This document shows positions 35,948 to 47,289 of a DNA stretch of 64,000 nucleotides, piece after piece. The notes below the pieces were generated by a model, which searched no databases, had not been told where the DNA came from, and saw nothing but the letters and a program-made list of their open reading frames with translations. The stretch is from Phlebopus portentosus (Eukaryota > Basidiomycota > Agaricomycetes > Boletales > Boletinellaceae). The stretch is taken from the NCBI GenBank assembly GCA_037892935.1, contig JAYXKI010000003.1:744001-808000 (forward strand), given 5' to 3'. The translations under genes were made by a program, and so were the position numbers. Within the stretch, counting starts at the first letter, position 1; each line of letters starts with the position of its first letter.

Positions 35948-37226
35948 TTACTTGCGCATCCTTTTCTTAAATCGTTCCATAACCTACGGGTCCGATTAGT
36001 ATACAGATACGAGAACAGCAAGATAAGAAGCAGAAATATCATAAACAGGAATCTGGAAAAGTCCGCTTACCAACTCGTCAGTAGCAGTCTGGACCTTCTC
36101 ATGATGTCGACGAGGCTCGTAATCGTCTGGACGTAATCCCATCGCTTCGAGCTTAGCATCACGGATGATGTCCGCATCGGATTTCTGTTTGAGGTTCGGT
36201 TTGTAGACTTCACATTACAATCAGTCAGTCACCTATCCGAAAGAAGGACGATGGGGAACTTACAACGTGTGCTAGCTAATGCCTCCTCGTCGGTATTGTT
36301 CTTTGACCTCTCCTTCTTCGCAACGGCAATTAGACGCTTCGCCTTCTCTGTTTCCTCGATATTCTTCAGTCGTGCGCTGCGCATTAGGAATATGAGCTAG
36401 TCTGAACCTTGCACGTATGAATCAGATACGCACTCCATGCCCAAGTCCACCTCCGGAATAGCTGTAAGCATGGACAAGCTGTTTGTTACGCTTCCTTCCT
36501 CTTGTACTTTCGTGGTACCCTGAGCCTTGAGCTTCTCTGGTAGGCGGAAGAGTTCCTCTTGAGGATCGAATGGCTTTGCAGTCTGATCATCTTCGATCTT
36601 TTCGCCTCGCTCGCCACGCCGTTTCTTGATATTCTCTTCGATGTATGCCATCCTAAAAGAAACGTCAGTGAAATGCCGTTATCAGCAGCTTAGGACTAAA
36701 GGAGCTTACATGTGTTTATCGACGTCCAGAGCATTTGTTTGCTGCGTGAAGTTGTTCGTGCGCACAGCTCGTCGAGCTTTGTTCTCCTCTCGTTCCTTCT
36801 CACTAGTTTGACTTGTCCTTAGTTATCATCAGTGTTTGAGCTGTGAAACAGACTAACTCTACATCATCAATCCCTCTTTTTATGAGTCCAGCAGGTGTAC
36901 TCGTTGCCCCATCTTCAGCAGCTTTCTTCCGCTTCCTAGGTTCACCCTTGTTGAGCTTCGTAACATCAATGCCTTCACGCGCTCGCCGCAGTTTGCGCAG
37001 CTCAATAAGGTCGTCTAAGCTAGCGACAATGAGCAATGTGTATCCCCAGCCGCATAAAGAAAAGAAGGACGCACGGAAGGTTCTTGTCCTCGTCTGAAAC
37101 TACCTCTGGTTCTTCTGAGGTAGGTCGAGTAATGTCAAGCTCCGGCTCTTGGGAACGATCACGAATGCGAGCTGATGCTCTACTTCGCTTCTTGATGATC
37201 ACGACTTCGGAAGTTTCGGACGACAT
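35948..37226 (-). CDS. Tls1/HCA59 (C9orf78) family splicing-associated protein
   Basis: In fission yeast Tls1 acts with the spliceosome (Brr2) and affects splicing of telomere genes; the human member is C9orf78. The spliced protein begins MSSETSEVVIIKKRSRASAR, then DLIELRKLRRAREGIDVTKL, NFTQQTNALDVDKHMMAYIE and the diagnostic VQEEGSVTNSLSMLTAIPEV followed by DLGMEARLKNIEETEKAKRL. It ends with a basic ERFKKRMRK. The KHMMAYIEENIKKRRG block is the second family mark. About six exons and 300 residues. The start at 37226 follows from the conserved N-terminus; an upstream ATG at 37262 would add 12 residues. Confidence 0.88.
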
Positions 37227-38020
37227 TGTCAGTTGGATTATCGGATATGAGAAGTTGCGCAAGACAAGATAGGATGAGTTGCGAACGTGGGTAACGAAAG
37301 ATGGGAGAAATTAGAACACGTGATGATTGTCGTAAAGTTATTTATATGAAGTTTATTGTACACTACTGATAAGGTCATCATAGATCGTCTCTAGCCTCGC
37401 TCCGCATGCTGAAGCACGACAACAAGACTAATAAATTGCTATCAAACTGGTGTTACGGATTCAAGCCTATGAAAATCAACGCTGTTATCTCTATAACCTT
37501 AACGTCGTCTGCTTCCAAGACTTATGATGTCGTTATCAACTATTTAACACCAAGTTCGCATCAGAAGAGCTCGTGTTTATCTCTTATACCAGCGTATCGC
37601 TGTGTTAAAGCCTCGAGGAGCGACTGAGCTCCGCTGATTTACCAACAGATTTGACATAGGTTCGTGTGACTCGACACGTCATACAAAACTGTTTACTGAC
37701 CATGTGTTGTTGTGAACTTGCTTCCCCAAACACGTGTGTATCACAGAGCTTTCCAATACGCTCTGGCCAAGATATTTCTCCTCTTATCTTCTAGCCTACC
37801 ACATGCGTATCATCAACGCATGCGCTCCTTTTTATTCTCTACGTCTAGGAACGATGGTACTTCCTTTGCTTCCACGATCTTTCCCACTTTCGTCAACGAT
37901 CAACGATCTTCGAGACCTAAATACTCGTGGATATATAAGGGCGGGCATCCATATCATGACTCTGCAAGCCCGGTCGCTCAGGAGACTCGGGTGCTAGCTG
38001 ACCATAGCTAACCCAGCAAG
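37227..38020. other. Intergenic region upstream of the secreted nuclease
   Basis: Nearly 800 bases without a supported gene. It contains the divergent promoters of the Tls1 gene (left) and of the HNH nuclease gene (right). Open stretches on the plus strand near 37.7-38.0 kb lack motifs. Confidence 0.5.
37932..37938 (+). promoter_or_regulatory. TATA box of the HNH nuclease gene
   Basis: TATATAA lies 83 bases before the ATG of the nuclease gene, in a GC-richer surrounding (GTGGATATATAAGGGCGGG). The spacing fits a core promoter element and an inducible, secreted-protein gene. Confidence 0.6.
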
Positions 38021-38915
38021 ATGTTCTCCGTGAACCTTTTTCCCCTCTCTGTTCTCGGCGGATCCTTTTTGTTGCTTGCTGGGCAGGCTTATGCTGCACC
38101 TCTATACATACGCGCTCTGCCGACTCCGATCTCGGCTGCCACCGCTCGCACGTATCTTTCAGAACGTGAGTCATGTCGTCGTCGCTGTTCAGCGATCTGT
38201 ATATTAATTTGATACCTCTGCAGTGACTGTGACTGACGAAGTAAACTCGCCAGCTTATGAGCGGGATCAGTTCCACACTTGGATTACCAGTGAGTTCTCA
38301 TTTCATGGGCCACAAGGGAAAAGAAAATTCTGATTCCCACTCAGTCTCCGGGAACTGCGATACACGTGAAAGTGCGTTGTCAGCTCTACGCACTCTGCTT
38401 ATTTACGAACTAGCTTGTTGGACCTTTTTGTGTAGCCATTCTGAAGCGTGACGGTACAAATGTCGTCACCGATTCCGCATGCCAGTCAACATCAGGCTCT
38501 TGGAGTTCTTCCTATGACGGGGCTACTACCACCGATCCAAGTACCTTCGATATCGTAAGTCCGGTTTGCCTCATGAGCCCAATTTCATAATGAAGAGGCC
38601 AGAAAACTGATGAACGAGGTCTGCTCACAGGATCATCTCGTACCTCTAAAGGAAGCATGGGTCTCCGGTGCGCGGAGCTGGACCGCCTCTGAACGCGAAG
38701 CCTTCGCGAACGATGTCACGCGTCCGCAGCTCCTCGCGGTGAGCGCTAGCAGCAATCGCTCTAAAGGTGACAGGGACCCTGCAGAGTGGGTCCCGACGCA
38801 GGCCAGCTTCGTATGCACGTACGTCCGCGCTTACGTTCAGGTCAAGCACTATTACGACCTTTCCGTCGACTCGGCTGAGAAGACGGCTATTTCTGATTAC
38901 CTTGCGGACTGCTGA
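38021..38915 (+). CDS. Secreted HNH nuclease, DUF1524/GmrSD C-terminal type
   Basis: Predicted secreted nuclease. The signal peptide is MFSVNLFPLSVLGGSFLLLA followed by GQAYA. The mature part has ISGNCDTRETILKRDG, VVTDSACQSTSGSWSSSYDG and, across an intron, the metal-site motif FDIDHLVPLKEAWVSGA. FANDVTRPQLLAVSASSNRS and KGDRDPAEWVP then complete the beta-beta-alpha HNH core, and the protein ends with VKHYYDLSVDSAEKTAI and two late Cys (paired Cys fit an extracellular protein). About 215 residues over five exons; introns at about 38165, 38288, 38371 and 38555 restore the frame exactly. The catalytic DH and the NRSKGD Asn are present, so an active enzyme is expected. Likely role is degradation of extracellular nucleic acid, but the substrate is inferred. 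Confidence 0.88.
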
Positions 38916-39444
38916 CCGCTACCCGGTAACTATCGGCCTTGTCATGCAAGAGGAGCCGGGGTAGTGGGCTCACGAATAAGTGGATGGTTTAGGATAACAA
39001 CATGAATATACGTCAAGTGCGATAAAAATAAACAACAAAGCGAGATTTCAGCCATAATGTGATGAGTGTATGTACACAGTGAGAAATGGCACAAAAATGC
39101 GCCTCGAAATTTCCAACGCTCTAACATCATTATGTCACTCTCTTCCGCGTGTTTTGGTGCTGTACTGGACATTGCACAGGGGGTGAATTGCATCTCTTTG
39201 TTTCGAGGCGACCACATTTCATAGTAATGCGTTGGTAACCTCGTACAGTCTGATGTAGAAATAGCTCGAAAAGTTCGTTCTGTTTAAGGATACATACATA
39301 GGAGCAAATATTGGGTCATACCTGGTTTGCACCTTTGGGCACCGTGCCGATGGTGCGAGTTCAATGGGATATCCCTCCATATATAACACGACAAGATGGT
39401 TTGTATTCGTACAAACGAAACGAAATACTCAAACAACCACAGCC
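38916..39444. other. 3' intergenic region, no gene seen
   Basis: Lies between the convergent stop codons of the nuclease and the protease. AT-rich at 39.0-39.3 kb, probably 3' UTRs. No open frame with a recognisable product. Confidence 0.45.
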
Positions 39445-41961
39445 TTACAAAAGAACCAATTCCTTGAGCTTACCGAAGTCGGGTGTTCCGAATCCAGTGA
39501 CTAGACCATGGAGCAAGGTAAGTCTCTTGCTTATGCGCCAGGGATCAAAGCGGCTTCTTACCTGGATCCCAGCCGACCGTTGCGTTGAAGCCTAAACACA
39601 TGTAATTGATGACTGTTTCAATAGAGGGAAATACAAGAACGATCTTACCTGGGGTACCGCATCCTGGATTATTTCCAACAGTTATGTCACTGAACCCGAA
39701 TTTACCAAGGGAATAAAGGAACGGGTTTAAGAATCCCAGAGGTGGCTTTCCATTCGCAAGTCGGACGTCATTTAATAGGGCAACGAACCCAGCGAACGTC
39801 GGAGATGACGCAGACGTCCCCCCTATGAGGCCAGCCCGCCCTTGGAAGAAAATCTTGAAGTTATCGGCCAGTGCACTGACGTCTGGGATAGCCTAGTAAA
39901 AAAATCAGTAAGGACGGAAGAGTATTCAACAATCATAGAGAAAGACTTGCTCTTCCTTTGCTACAGAAAGGAAGGTCGTCAGCAACGCGACAGAAGAGAT
40001 TTAGAATCGGAAAAAGCTTACGGGTTGAAGAGTCCTGCATACGTTCCTTTCGGAAGCGCGTCCAAGTAGGCTTGAACCACTGTGTCTTGATATGCAGGAC
40101 GAGCAAACTGGATTACGAGGACTCAGCATTGCCTGGGGTTAGTACTGATCATCTCTTACGAAATTGCTAAATCCTCCTCCGGAGAAGTCGACTGCAACCT
40201 ATTTGAAAACTTGTAAGGAAGTGAAAATGCTTCTATATGAATCGCTTGGATTACCTCAGGGATGAAAATAGTGCCGCCTACCGCTGTCACACTGTGAAAC
40301 AATTAGCGAATGTTATCTTATCAACGTGCAACTCACAAAGGACAACTCGCGGGAAAACCTGGTATGAATTCAGTCGCGTTACGTCCGTCATTGGTGATGC
40401 ATTCTTGAGTCGCTGGGTCTACGCGCCGCGATTGATTAGCACCGGACTCATATGAGAATGTCTTCGATGTACCTGGATCTCCGTCTCCGACTCCGCCGTC
40501 CCCAGAGCTAAAAGTGAGAGTTACACCACGGGCACCTGTAGCGCAATGGTCATTGAGATGTTCAACCATGAATCGGTACATTACCGACCAAGTTGAGCGA
40601 AACTGTTGCATACACGCTGGGCGAAACTTCGCGGAACTAGCTTAAACACCGTAAGTTATGAACTGCGGAAGGGAAATGGTAGATCGCACCTGTTTGTTCG
40701 TCATCCCCATAACTAGTAGAAATAGCCTGAGGAGGGTTATCCAGAGCAAGAACGAAATCAAGCCACTAAAATAAACGATGTAAGCAACCTTCCAGAGTGC
40801 AGGCAAAAGGACTAACAGTCAAATATGGTTCGTTCGTATTTGTCGGGGTACCGATGTCGGGAATGAACGGAGGTCTTCCGGCGGTCGAAAAGAATGTTGA
40901 GGGCGTTGGAAAAGTAAGACCAAATGCGAACTGCGTGTCCAAGTTGGCTTCTACTCCAGCCTCGGATACGTTCTGTGAATTCTGTCCACCTGAAAGCGAC
41001 ATGAATATAGAGCATACTATGCAGAAGGGATGACACGGACCAGCAACAGAAATAAATTTGAAAGATGAATTCAGAGCTTCGGGTCTCTGGTCAGCATAGA
41101 ATAGTTGCAGATCGGCGATATTTGCAAATTGCTCAAGATAGCCAGTTATGCCAATTTGATTTCCGATAGTACCAGATGCATTAAAGCCGACCGCATTGTA
41201 AAGTTCCAACAAGCAGTCAATCGTAACAGTAGTATTGCAACTTGCATCTACAGATATTCCATTAGGCAGAGTGATTTTCGTGTGGTTAAATGGCGGTATG
41301 TCTTGATGACTCGACCAACGGAAGGTAGTTCTTTGCTTCTTTATACGAGCAAACATCGTCGTGGGCTGAATCAATTCCACATGATCATATACTTGCTCTG
41401 GTACACTGTATTGGAGAGTGCGAACGACCGTATCGCCGCTTTCTTCGTGAGTCCAAATGTGATATTCCTCGTTTGGTCAGTACTTCAGTACGAGCTCACT
41501 TCAATCAAATAATGTCCTTGAACTTACAGTGCTCAATATCATCTCTGCCTGGGAGACTGGAATACGTACAGTAACCCAATCTTTGGCAGGCGAGCGAACA
41601 AGATCATCGACTTCTATTCCATGAGACTGTAACCAACTGTCGACGGAAGTGACGCTTTCCGGGTGCGGTGCGACAAGTGCCTCTACCTCCGCCTTCGATA
41701 GGTGTTGGCCATATCGAGCGTGTTCAGGGTCACTGACCTCATACAAGTGCTGCTCCAGAACATGAAAGGATGGCTGGGGAAGTGCGATTTTGAGCTCTAA
41801 GATCTGATCGGGCGGAGCTCGTATTCCTTTTCCCAACCACGGGGATGTGAAACTCGCTCCTTTAGCCTGCCTACACCGTTGACCAGGGGACTAGAGGGGG
41901 AGGATAGACAACAATGAACTGAAAAGAGCGACCATACGAGCAAGCTCAGGAGCAAGTCCAT
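39445..41961 (-). CDS. Sedolisin (S53) tripeptidyl-peptidase, apparent N-terminal frameshift
   Basis: Secreted acid serine-carboxyl protease that removes tripeptides from unfolded proteins. The prodomain has LHVLEQ-type sequence ([58 protein letters not shown]). The catalytic Glu and Asp lie in [13 protein letters not shown]. Other conserved blocks are [25 protein letters not shown] and the nucleophile motif [19 protein letters not shown] at about 39.8 kb. The calcium-site end has [14 protein letters not shown] and [16 protein letters not shown]. About 590 residues, about a dozen exons. The signal-like start [18 protein letters not shown] and the prodomain start [14 protein letters not shown] are in one frame, but the following [18 protein letters not shown] is in another, with the switch near 41825-41836 and no good intron. 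Either a one-base loss, a sequencing error, or an unusual splice explains this. All catalytic residues lie downstream and look intact. Confidence 0.85.
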
Positions 41962-42042
41962 CACGGAGCTGCCTGGATCCCAAGAAGCCAATGGGTAGAG
42001 GGAGCACGGAGCAAGATTGCAGTATAGCGGAGGCTGAAAGCT

Positions 42043-42050
42043 CTTAAATA
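42043..42050 (-). promoter_or_regulatory. TATA-like element of the sedolisin gene
   Basis: TATTTAAG on the minus strand, about 82 bases upstream of the ATG at 41961. The position suits a core promoter; the sequence match is imperfect. Confidence 0.4.
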
Positions 42051-42452
42051 CAAGAATGCACACCGTGCGAGCGGTACGACTTTGCGAAACAGAATTGCGT
42101 TTTGCGATCAATATGGACCAGGATTCACGAAAATGTAATGCCTTGGCTTACACGTCGCTAGTCTATGTTTAGCAAACACAACATGCATATGGCCGGCATG
42201 GGATCAGTTTCCCATTTTGACTGTTGCGCGCACACGTATACTTATAGCATCCGCATTTTATATCTGGTGCGAGAACCAATGAGTCCCCAGGGCCTGAAGG
42301 TCATTCTCTACTAATGGTGGTAACATGATTTGTCTGAGCGTGAGAATCATTCTCCAAGAGAGAGAGGATGACTTCACCGAAACGAAATTTTGTGCACCGC
42401 CAAGTACTTCTTACAACACTCCAAATACATTAAAATCCAGTTCAGCCAAGCT

Positions 42453-44013
42453 ATGGCACAGGCAGATTCAGTCTCGGTGTTCGCAGAAGGGACTTACGAG
42501 GAGCAGGTAAGCGACTCTGCGTGTCGGAGACATCATTCTGAAACAAGGGTAGATTCAAGAACTCGTGGATTACGTTGCTCAAACAAAACCAGAGTCCGAG
42601 CGTGGCACCTTCAAAGAATCTTTCATCAACGCTCTCAAGATATCAGTGAACCAAAAAACGATTGATGAGGATGAAGGGAGGAAAAGGGACCTGATTTCCA
42701 AAGTGATCGATGCTCTAGACAACTTAGGCGATGGGCCAGAAAGAGGTGCGTGGCCTTGAACTGATGCTGTATCTTTCATCTTGATAATGTCATCCCTTTT
42801 GCTTAAGAAATCGAGGGCTTTTATAATCTTCTTTTCTCCCACTTGCTCGCTCTAAATTCCCCGGACTCGCAAGAGCTTCAGAAGAACGTGTCAAAAGTAG
42901 TCACGGTCATTTCGCAACAAGTCACTACTGAACAATCATCTCTCAAGTATCGAATGTACGCCTTTCCCATTCTATTCATTTTCTTATGAACTATCGTTAA
43001 TGCTCATCAGATTGGCTAATCTATTCAACATCATTCCACGCACGTCGCCGGCTCGTCTTTCTGTATGCAAGACGCTGTTAAAAGTCGCGCAGGAGAACGA
43101 CGAGCTAGAAAGTCTGCGACTCACAGCTACTGATGTGGATAGATGGTTAACTGAATGGGGTGTTTCTGCGGAAGAAAAGAGCGATTTCTTGAAAAGTATT
43201 GCAGATGCGTTCGCTTCTGTCGGTCAATTGTGGGAACAATTTGATTCATTTGCTGTCATTCGTTAATCGACATTGCCTTCTCAGCGAGACGGCCTTTGCC
43301 TTTTCAATATCGCATGTTCGATCGCTACCTACTTCAGCATCCGTGACCCCGAGCCTGGAGCTTATCGCATCGGCTCTTCGAATTCCATCGATGTTCGACT
43401 TCAATTCACTACTCGAGTTGGAGAGCGTCCAAGCCCTAGGATCAAACGAGCTGTTCGATCTTCTTGTCATCTTTCATAAGCATGGTTTAGAAGACTTTAG
43501 AGCCTGGCAGCAGAAGAACAAACTTATCTTAGACGAATACCGTGGGTTTTACGGCATCTTACCATATACGCAGAGCTGATGCGACCCATTATAGGGCTGG
43601 ACACACTTCAACTGGAGCGGAAGCTGCGTCTCCTCCTCCTATCAGAGATCGGTTTCTCCAAAATTGGCCATGATATTTTATACGATGAGATAGCTTCAGC
43701 CTTACAGATCGAACCGCATGAAGTGGAGAAATGGGTAATAGATGGTAAGGCATGCAGTTGGTAATACATGCTTACGTATATTGCTAACTTTGTGTCAGCT
43801 ATACGAGCAGGATTGCTTTCAGGCAAATTGTCGCAATCGACCCAAGCACTACACGTTGTCCGGGCTTCACCGCGTTCCTTTGCTCTAGAACAATGGGAGG
43901 TCCTTGGACGACGTTTGCTTGCGTGGAAGGATGGTCTGGCTGGAATTCAGAGCGTTCTATCTGCTACTCGTCAATCGACAAATGCGGCTGTTGTCCCGGA
44001 GCAGACGGCGTGA
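42453..44013 (+). CDS. Translation initiation factor eIF3 subunit M
   Basis: PCI-domain subunit of the eIF3 complex on the 40S ribosome. The protein begins MAQADSVSVFAEGTYEEQ and runs through IQELVDYVAQTKPESERGTF, RILANLFNIIPRTSPARLSV and VDRWLTEWGVSAEEKSDFL. After an intron with a GTGGGA donor (SVGQF joined to ETAFAFSISHVRSLP) come LELIASALRIPSMFDFNSLL and the PCI winged helix LERKLRLLLLSEIG, EIASALQIEPHEVEKWVIDA and IRAGLLSGKLSQSTQALHVV. About 440 residues and seven exons, the normal size. The unusual donor is needed to keep the conserved frame. Confidence 0.92.
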
Positions 44014-45163
44014 AACCTTTAGCACATCAGCAGCCGCTCTTTCACACATCATTGTTGTTTATCTAGAACTAATAGACGCGTCGCCTGTAGTCTACTTCGT
44101 TCTTCTTCTTTGGACATCGCGACTGTAGGTGAGTGTCCTAGAATACGAAGTTCGTGAGCTATCACTGCTCATGTGCTCTTAAGTGACCGTTCGGTGCTGA
44201 ATGGATTGTGATTCGCGTCCGAACTCTGAGTTCATCTACATAGCATAGCCACTGTGCAACGACAGAATCCCCGCGGCCGGTTCTTGTTTTTGGAAGCGAA
44301 CAGCTGTACTTGACAAGCTTGATGCTGTTATTATCTTGATTCGGATACCTTTGCCTGGTGGAGGGTAGTTCTTGTCAGATGACGGACGCTGGTAAATTGG
44401 AGCTTACCGATTTGCTTACAACCTTTCATCGTCGAGAGACCCTAAGATTTGTACAGTCTGGGTCGTGGCAGAGTAATTGCGATCGTCAGTTAATCATTGC
44501 TTATTCTTTCTCGAGTGCGGTTTCTCATCGATGCATGAATGTATCTTCCGATCGAGCTGCAAACCAGGTGAGGCGGAGCTGTCATACTGAGTCATCGGGA
44601 TGTCTCCCGTGAGTGCCGTTGGGATCGAATTCTTCTAGACCGGATGTTGATTTGTTTGATAGTCAAATATCAAATGTAACCCTAATTTCATCTTGGCCAT
44701 ACTTCTTTTCTTCCGGATATGAGTCTGCCATGAAGGAAATAATTCGCAGGGACTGAGGAGTCTTATTACTTGCCTTTCTGCCCCAAGACCCCTTACAACC
44801 GCAGAAACTGTCCTATCTCGGAACAGCTCCCCTTCGTTCCCTACCGCCACCTCGTGCAAGGGCAGGCACAAACACCTATCATAGGAACTCCAACATGCCG
44901 TTTCATCCTGTTAACAAGCATCGCAAAGGACCGGCAGGAAAGCGGAACAGAAGTGATTCAACAGGAACTTCTTCGCTATTGATAGCCCGAGATTGATCGT
45001 TTATGGAAACCACTAGCTCCAACTGCCTTGTGCAGAATTCGAGTAAAAAGTGGCAAGGTAGCTATAAAGAGGCTCAATAGGGCTCCTGTGCAAAGCCACG
45101 AAACATCAAGTCTCAACTGTATCTGCGGCTCAAAGTCAAGCATTCTTGTGCCCCATCGTCGTC
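44014..45163. other. Intergenic region, no gene recognised
   Basis: About 1.15 kb. Open stretches are short, on both strands, and lack motifs. It may hold the leader of the small dsRNA-binding gene or decayed sequence. Nothing repetitive was noticed. Confidence 0.45.
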
Positions 45164-45608
45164 ATGAGTGGTATGCTACCTCTTTGTTCTGTGGATTCAT
45201 GGGCTTATATCTGTGCCGGTGGCATTGCTTAGGAACGGTCAAACTAAATAATTGTCGTTGGCCTTCCGTTCTGCCAACCCCTTCTGGGCTAATTTTCAGT
45301 TAGATCTACAAGCAAAGGGACGCCTGACTGCGCTGTCCTGGATCGAGATCAGCAGAGGGCCCGAACACGCTCCCACATGGATATGCGAATGTACAAGTAC
45401 GCGTATATTCAACTTCACGTCCGGCTCAGTTCTGACCAGAGATCTAGTATCGGGCGTAAGCCACGGAGTAAGTCTTTCATTTTATCTACCGCCTTGGTTA
45501 ACCTTTCTCACGTCATGCTAGGTTGGCGAAGGATCAACAAAGCAGGCCGCTCGGAACGCGGCCGCTGAAGTCGCACTTGCAAAGATCGAGAAAGAGGGCG
45601 AAAAATAG
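45164..45608 (+). CDS. Small double-stranded RNA-binding domain protein
   Basis: A single dsRBD and almost nothing else (about 100 residues). The best gene model has a 7-base first exon (ATGAGTG, 45164-45170), a 21-base second exon (45233-45253) and a third from 45304, giving MSGTVKLNNYLQAKGRLTAL, SWIEISRGPEHAPTW, then, after an intron at about 45470-45521, VGEGSTKQAARNAAAEVALA and a charged end KIEKEGEK. LNNYLQ...LSW is the first helix and strand; the TKQAARNAAAE helix provides the RNA-contact Lys. The 50-base intron before exon 3 has GCTAAT as branch site. The stretch between the two conserved halves is about 12 residues too long for a dsRBD, so a very short intron (33-39 bases, 45396-45434) may also be removed. 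Function is inferred from the domain; partner RNAs are unknown. Confidence 0.7.
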
Positions 45609-47289
45609 TGCCGACACGTACTTGTCTACTATGAGACGCAATAGCATGCCGCTACTTCATTGGCATCGGTAATTACTCGTAACTTACAGGAGATTGTTGT
45701 CTTTTTGACCGAGACGTGCGTTGGCTGAAATGTAATATGATTGGTAAAAAAGGCACGACTAGTCTGAGTTCGAGTTCGTCCGAACATCTTGAGCGTTGGG
45801 GCTTCCGGTATCCGATACTCATCTTTAATCCGACAATTTACATCTGCTGACCAACTGAATCGGATTGGAACAAGTAGCCAGGCAAGCGGGGGGACGTTGA
45901 CAGACGAGTGCTAGGAGGGCCACCACTCATTGTAAAGCAAGCAGAATCTTGAATCGATCGAAGTACGAGAATCATTCTCATTCCAGATTGTTCACCGGTG
46001 GGTCACATTGGGAACTGATGCTCAAGATATGCCCACCCTGTACATCAGGTTAGAAGGTCCTGGAGGGCACCAGGAATCCATTAATATATTGTTCTTTGAA
46101 AGGCAGTGTAATCCGTAAGAACCCGGTTAACATGTCAGTGCAGTGCGTGCATCTACTCCATTACCGGGGCGTTGGCATCCTTCTTTTGTCTCGCCCTCTG
46201 CCACCCCTCTCAAAAAAACCCCTTGTATCAAGAGCAAGCTGAAGGAAGAGCCCGATTGTTCCGCTTCCCGCATTAACCATGCCATGCATCTCGCATCTTT
46301 TCCCTTCAAGTTGTGGTATTGGTCAGTTGTATTGCTTGACGCGATTGTTTCCCCCCCTCCGCACGCAACCGTTTTTCGTTGGTCAGGACACGGTAAGCCA
46401 AAATGAGTTAGTTCTTTCTCCACAATGCCGCTTCTGCAATACCCTATGAGTCGTGTATTTCGTGTTTTTGGTCCCATAAGCTTCCAGGTGTAAATCGGGA
46501 GTGTCGCTCCTTCGCAAGATTGACCTAGCTGCTTCCTGGTCGTGTATCACATGTGAACCATCATGTCCCAACTGGCGTCAATTATCGATAGAACTTGTCA
46601 TTGTAATTAAGGGCTCGTCTATTTGTTGCCGTCTGGGTCGCCCCCCAGCCCCTAACGGAGGGATCTAGGTTCCGCTCTTCGATGCCTTCGTTACTCCGAT
46701 TGTCTGGAGTATGGTCATGAGGTCTAGCTGTTTGCTCGATGAAGGAGCCACTTGTCAAGTACCGGACCGATCGGATATCGAGGCAGTAAGCCATAGAAAA
46801 CCGTCGTAGATACATCTGTTTCGACCCTTTTACACGTCTCGTGTAAAGCGCATGCCCCAAGATTATGGAGTAAATTCGGTAAGAGAGGGGCATCTCCGAC
46901 AAATTAAAATCGCAGTGCATGGGAAGACCAAGGACATAACCCAATCTTATAAAGGTGAGAGAATTCGCAACAACGAATGACTGCGACTCATCGCACTGTG
47001 CTACTCGAAGTCCCGGGTCCACTGCTCCTATACGGATGGGATGTATCATGTTTGGCGAATAGGAATAAAGAAGTCTCTGGAAAGGAAAGGCGTTACGATA
47101 TCCTCGAACGGTAGGAACCGAATCCGAAATTTCGCATCTCAAGGTGTGGAGGTACAGCTGGTCGTCAAAAGCCCTGTGATGGAATAGTAGAAGATAGATT
47201 TAAGTCCCAGTGCAGACTCGGATCAATTAACTTCTCTTACCCTATTCTACAATGACTAAGAAGTAATGTACACGTCAAAACGGCCAGAT
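45609..47289. other. Gene-poor region, no supported gene
   Basis: About 1.7 kb. A minus-strand open stretch of 186 codons (46582-47142) lacks an ATG at its start, has no domain and ordinary composition, and is not supported. I saw no terminal repeats, tandem repeats or relic of a known element. Confidence 0.45.

Noticed and set aside
37734..37997. Plus-strand open frame upstream of the HNH nuclease
   Set aside because: Overlaps the TATA box of the nuclease gene and has no motif, so it is promoter DNA.
46127..46477. Minus-strand open frame of 116 codons
   Set aside because: No ATG-supported start in good context, no recognisable motif and neighbouring frames equally open.
46582..47142. Minus-strand open frame of 186 codons
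   Set aside because: It begins without an ATG, has no domain, no splice structure and ordinary composition; likely a chance open frame in a gene-poor region.
37227..47289. Possible biosynthetic gene cluster around the secreted genes
   Set aside because: No polyketide synthase, NRPS, terpene cyclase, P450, transporter or cluster regulator is present; genes in between are housekeeping.
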